A DNA stretch of 52,257 bases from JAAZBA01 sp964461815 (GTDB taxonomy: Bacteria; Bacillota; Clostridia; Oscillospirales; QAMX01). A program made the position numbers and the translations under genes. Each line of letters opens with the position of its first letter. Positions within the stretch are counted from its first letter, which is position 1. Location of the stretch: NCBI GenBank assembly GCA_964461815.1, contig CAYWVF010000019.1, forward strand, positions 1-52,257, read 5' to 3'. Below, one piece after another: positions 50,057 through 52,257 of the stretch. The notes under the pieces were generated by a model, which had not been told where the DNA came from, did not search any database, and saw nothing but the letters and a program-made list of their open reading frames with translations.

Positions 50057-50746
50057 TTATTGAAGTATTTCGAATTTGTAGCCTACGCCCAATACTGTTT
50101 TAATTATCCAATTTTCAGAAACTCCATAAAGCTTTTCGATCAAGCGCTTGACGTGCACGTCGACGGTGCGCGAGTCTCCGAGATAATCGAAGCCCCAAAC
50201 CTTGTCGAGAAGCTGATCTCTTGTGAATACTCGGTTGTAATTGGACGCGAGGAAGTAGAGAAGCTCGAGCTCCTTCGGGGGGATATCAACGGGCTTACCC
50301 TTGAGCTTCAGCTCGTATTTCTGAAGGCTTATCTCTATATTATCGAACTTTATGACCTCGTCGTCGTTCTGGTTGTCGTGAGCAGCGTATCTTCTCAGTA
50401 CAGCCTTGACTCTCGCGAACAGCTCCTTCATATCGAAGGGCTTTACAACGAAGTCGTCGGCTCCCATCTCAAGTCCGAGCACCTTGTCAAAGACGTCGCC
50501 CTTGGCTGTTATCATTATTACGGGTTTAGAGGATATCTCGCGTATCTCGCGGCATACCTGCCAGCCATCCTTTTTCGGCAGCATTATGTCAAGCAGGACA
50601 AGATCCGGCTCGTACATCTTGAAATAGCTTATTCCTTCCGCTCCGTCGTGAGCTGTTTTGACCTCGTATCCTTCGTTCTCGAGATAGAGCTTTAATAGGT
50701 CACAGATGCTTACTTCATCATCGACAACCAATATTCTTGTTCCCAT
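50057..50746 (-). CDS. OmpR/PhoB-family response regulator
   Basis: A 229-residue two-domain regulator. The receiver domain has VVDDE (acidic pocket), phosphoacceptor Asp53 in LLDIMLP, MITAKG (switch Thr, Lys) and KPFDMKEL. The winged-helix domain (about 130-229) has PPKELELLYFLASNYNRVFTRDQLLDKVWGFDYLGDSRTVDVHVKRLIEKL and VLGVGYKFE, the OmpR/PhoB signature. CCGGAGGTGG precedes the ATG. It is followed by its kinase on the same strand. Confidence 0.95.
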   Translation of the reverse strand: MGTRILVVDDEVSICDLLKLYLENEGYEVKTAHDGAEGISYFKMYEPDLVLLDIMLPKKDGWQVCREIREISSKPVIMITAKGDVFDKVLGLEMGADDFVVKPFDMKELFARVKAVLRRYAAHDNQNDDEVIKFDNIEISLQKYELKLKGKPVDIPPKELELLYFLASNYNRVFTRDQLLDKVWGFDYLGDSRTVDVHVKRLIEKLYGVSENWIIKTVLGVGYKFEILQ

Positions 50747-50888
50747 ATCGCCACCTCCGGTAATTGTTAAGATTGATAAATATTGCTTAACTTCATAATA
50801 TCATATGGTAGGGTGCATTATGTTAACAAATTGTAAATTATGGTCTATTAGGATCGCTCGGAAAAAGCGCCGGAGAGCGTATAAAGTA

Positions 50889-50917
50889 TTGACAAAACGT
50901 GGAGAATGACCTATAAT
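50889..50917 (+). promoter_or_regulatory. Consensus sigma-A promoter upstream of ychF
   Basis: TTGACA (50889-50894), a 17-base spacer and TATAAT (50912-50917), both hexamers perfect. It lies about 395 bases upstream of ychF, so it either drives ychF with a long leader or a separate RNA. Confidence 0.75.
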
Positions 50918-51096
50918 TGACACGTACGGAATTTTATTTCTTAAAATCCCTAAAAGCTTCTCGCGGTCTTGCGACCGCCGTGTCAATTGACGGCATCGCA
51001 AAAATGCCCTTGCGAGCACGCATTATTTGCTCCCGGTAGAATTTACTCGAGCAATTGAGTTTGCGTGACACAATTACGCAGGATATGATCTCTCAA

Positions 51097-51155
51097 AAGC
51101 CTCCCTTGCCTAAAGGGAGGGGGACCGCCGCAGGCGGTGGAGGAATAATCACAAG
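51097..51155 (+). repeat. Dispersed-type repeat with two hairpins
   Basis: CCTCCCTT/AAGGGAGG (51100-51120, 5-base loop) is followed at once by ACCGCC/GGCGGT (51124-51138) and GGAGGAATAATC. This pattern (CCTCCCTT...AAGGGAGG then a GCCGC-rich hairpin and GGAGG) is one I recognise as a common intergenic repeat in Clostridia genomes. No full element with ends was delimited. Confidence 0.6.
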
Positions 51156-51311
51156 GAAATCTCAAGGCGGAACTTTACGGTTATATGGCTGAATAAAAGT
51201 GAGATAAACCGTAATTTTGAGGAAATTTGCAGATATATAATATCGTAAAGAATCCTTCGTCAGTCAGAGCATCACAACACATCGTATAAAAAATAAGGAG
51301 AATATACATAT

Positions 51312-52257
51312 ATGAAATTAGGTATCGTCGGCTTGCCGAACGTCGGAAAAAGCACACTTTTCAATGCAATCACAAGTGCGGGAGCAGAAACCGCAAACTA
51401 TCCCTTCTGCACGATAGAGCCGAACGTCGGCACGGTGGCTGTTCCGGACAAAAGGATGGACGTGCTTGCCGAAATGTACAATCCGGAGAAGTACACTCCT
51501 GCCGTTATCGAATTTGTCGATATCGCCGGACTTGTAAAGGGTGCTTCGCACGGTGAGGGCTTGGGAAACAAGTTTCTTTCTCACATCCGCGAGGTGGATG
51601 CGATAATCCACGTTGTAAGATGCTTTGAAAACAGCGATATAATCCACGTGGACGGCTCGGTTGACGCTATGCGCGACCTTGAGGTAATCAACACCGAGCT
51701 TATAATATCCGATATGGAGCTGCTTGAGCGCCGCATGGATAAGACAAGAAAGCTGATGAAAGGCGACAAGTCGCTCGAGCATGAGCTTGCTGTACTTCAA
51801 AAGGTAATGACTGCACTTGAGGACGGAGTATCGGCTCGAGCTGTCGAGCTTGACGAGGATGAGGAGAAGTTCCTCGCCGACGTACCGCTTCTCAGCCGCA
51901 AGCCGGTGATATACGCCGCAAACATTGGCGAGGATGATATCGGCGGAGATATGTCGCAAAACGAAGCCTACGCAAAGCTCAGCGCGTATGCGGAGTCGGA
52001 GGGCGCCGAGATCATGCCGATATGTGCCGGAATCGAGGCGGAGATCGCAGAGCTTGAGCCGGATGAAAAGAAGGTATTCCTTGCCGACCTCGGACTCGAG
52101 GAGAGCGGACTTGACCGACTCATCAAAAAGAGCTACAAGCTGCTCGGACTTATAAGCTATCTCACCGCCGGCCCGAAGGAGGTTCGTGCTTGGACTATCA
52201 AAAACGGTACGAAGGCACCTGCTGCAGCAGGAAAGATCCACTCCGATTTCGAGCGTG
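51312..52257 (+). CDS. ychF: Ribosome-associated GTPase/ATPase YchF (Obg family), C-terminus beyond the window
   Basis: The first 315 codons of an OLA1/YchF-type nucleotidase. It opens MKLGIVGLPNVGKSTLFNA (G1), then NYPFCTIEPN (G2), DIAGLVKGASHGEGLGN (G3), and AANIGE in place of NKxD, the relaxed base motif that lets YchF prefer ATP. A coiled-coil stretch (about 130-200) and LGLISYLTAGPKEVRAWTIKNGTKAP begin the TGS-like C-terminal domain. AAGGAG precedes the ATG. Codon use is more GC-rich than in the middle of the window. Confidence 0.95.
   Translation, partial: MKLGIVGLPNVGKSTLFNAITSAGAETANYPFCTIEPNVGTVAVPDKRMDVLAEMYNPEKYTPAVIEFVDIAGLVKGASHGEGLGNKFLSHIREVDAIIHVVRCFENSDIIHVDGSVDAMRDLEVINTELIISDMELLERRMDKTRKLMKGDKSLEHELAVLQKVMTALEDGVSARAVELDEDEEKFLADVPLLSRKPVIYAANIGEDDIGGDMSQNEAYAKLSAYAESEGAEIMPICAGIEAEIAELEPDEKKVFLADLGLEESGLDRLIKKSYKLLGLISYLTAGPKEVRAWTIKNGTKAPAAAGKIHSDFER

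Noticed and set aside
51318..52241. Minus-strand 307-codon frame opposite ychF
   Set aside because: It is antisense to all G motifs of YchF, and its translation resembles nothing; a codon-bias shadow.

Overview
The window looks like metagenome-derived DNA from an uncultured anaerobic Clostridia member (Oscillospirales/Ruminococcaceae-like). The reasons are the B. subtilis-like order of yaaO, darA (yaaQ), holB and ricT (yaaT), RNase J, an ECF folate S component, SLH surface anchoring, strong AGGAGG ribosome sites and frequent TTG starts. Base composition splits it into three blocks. Positions 1 to about 2.75 kb are very GC-rich (46 G/C of 60 at 1981-2040). About 2.8 to 48.4 kb is moderate and favours the Ile codon ATA (28 of 60 at 12001-12060). 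From about 48.48 kb to the end it is GC-richer again (38 of 60 at 51961-52020). Both breaks fall beside tRNA genes, and a 10-N scaffold gap lies inside the histidine kinase gene, so the window may not be one contiguous genome.

Layout. Block 1 holds a truncated membrane protein, L-asparaginase and a TrmH-family RNA methyltransferase, then a 51-bp direct repeat flanking three back-to-back palindromes. Block 2 opens with divergent tRNA-Ser and tRNA-Arg genes and an intracellular amino-sugar cluster (GH20-like, Gfo/Idh, GH20). Next comes a seven-gene aromatic operon (aroF-tyrA-aroB-aroA-aroC-pheA-aroE/K), then a Zn/Cd efflux operon (ArsR-type repressor, stand-alone HMA protein, P1B ATPase) and an AraC-controlled dehydrogenase/amidohydrolase operon. 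After these are icd, a TIM-barrel epimerase, a nucleotidyltransferase/phosphohexomutase-like fusion, RNase J behind a long hairpin-rich leader, a FolT-like S component and yebC. A FemX-like enzyme, alr, an Orn/Lys/Arg decarboxylase-like protein, darA, holB and ricT come next, then an InlB-repeat/SLH surface protein and a GT2 glycosyltransferase. The block ends with a DUF1538 membrane protein paired with a tandem PII-like protein, a four-gene glycan-type operon (MBL hydrolase, unclassified glycosidase-like protein, polytopic membrane protein, DPM1-like GT) and tRNA-Leu. Block 3 holds an OmpR-type two-component pair and the start of ychF.

The most interesting element is upstream of the aromatic operon. 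A 37-codon leader peptide (7952-8065) has ten Phe/Tyr codons and no Trp codon among residues 14-29. It is followed by an intrinsic terminator (8105-8139) whose 5' arm can instead pair with bases overlapping the end of the leader ORF. The operon contains both tyrA and pheA and no trp gene, so the amino acids sensed match the products made. I read this as ribosome-stalling transcription attenuation. The other main leads are the hairpin-rich leader of RNase J, two genes whose ribosome-binding sites point at ATA codons, the DUF1538/PII pair, and the unclassified glycan operon.
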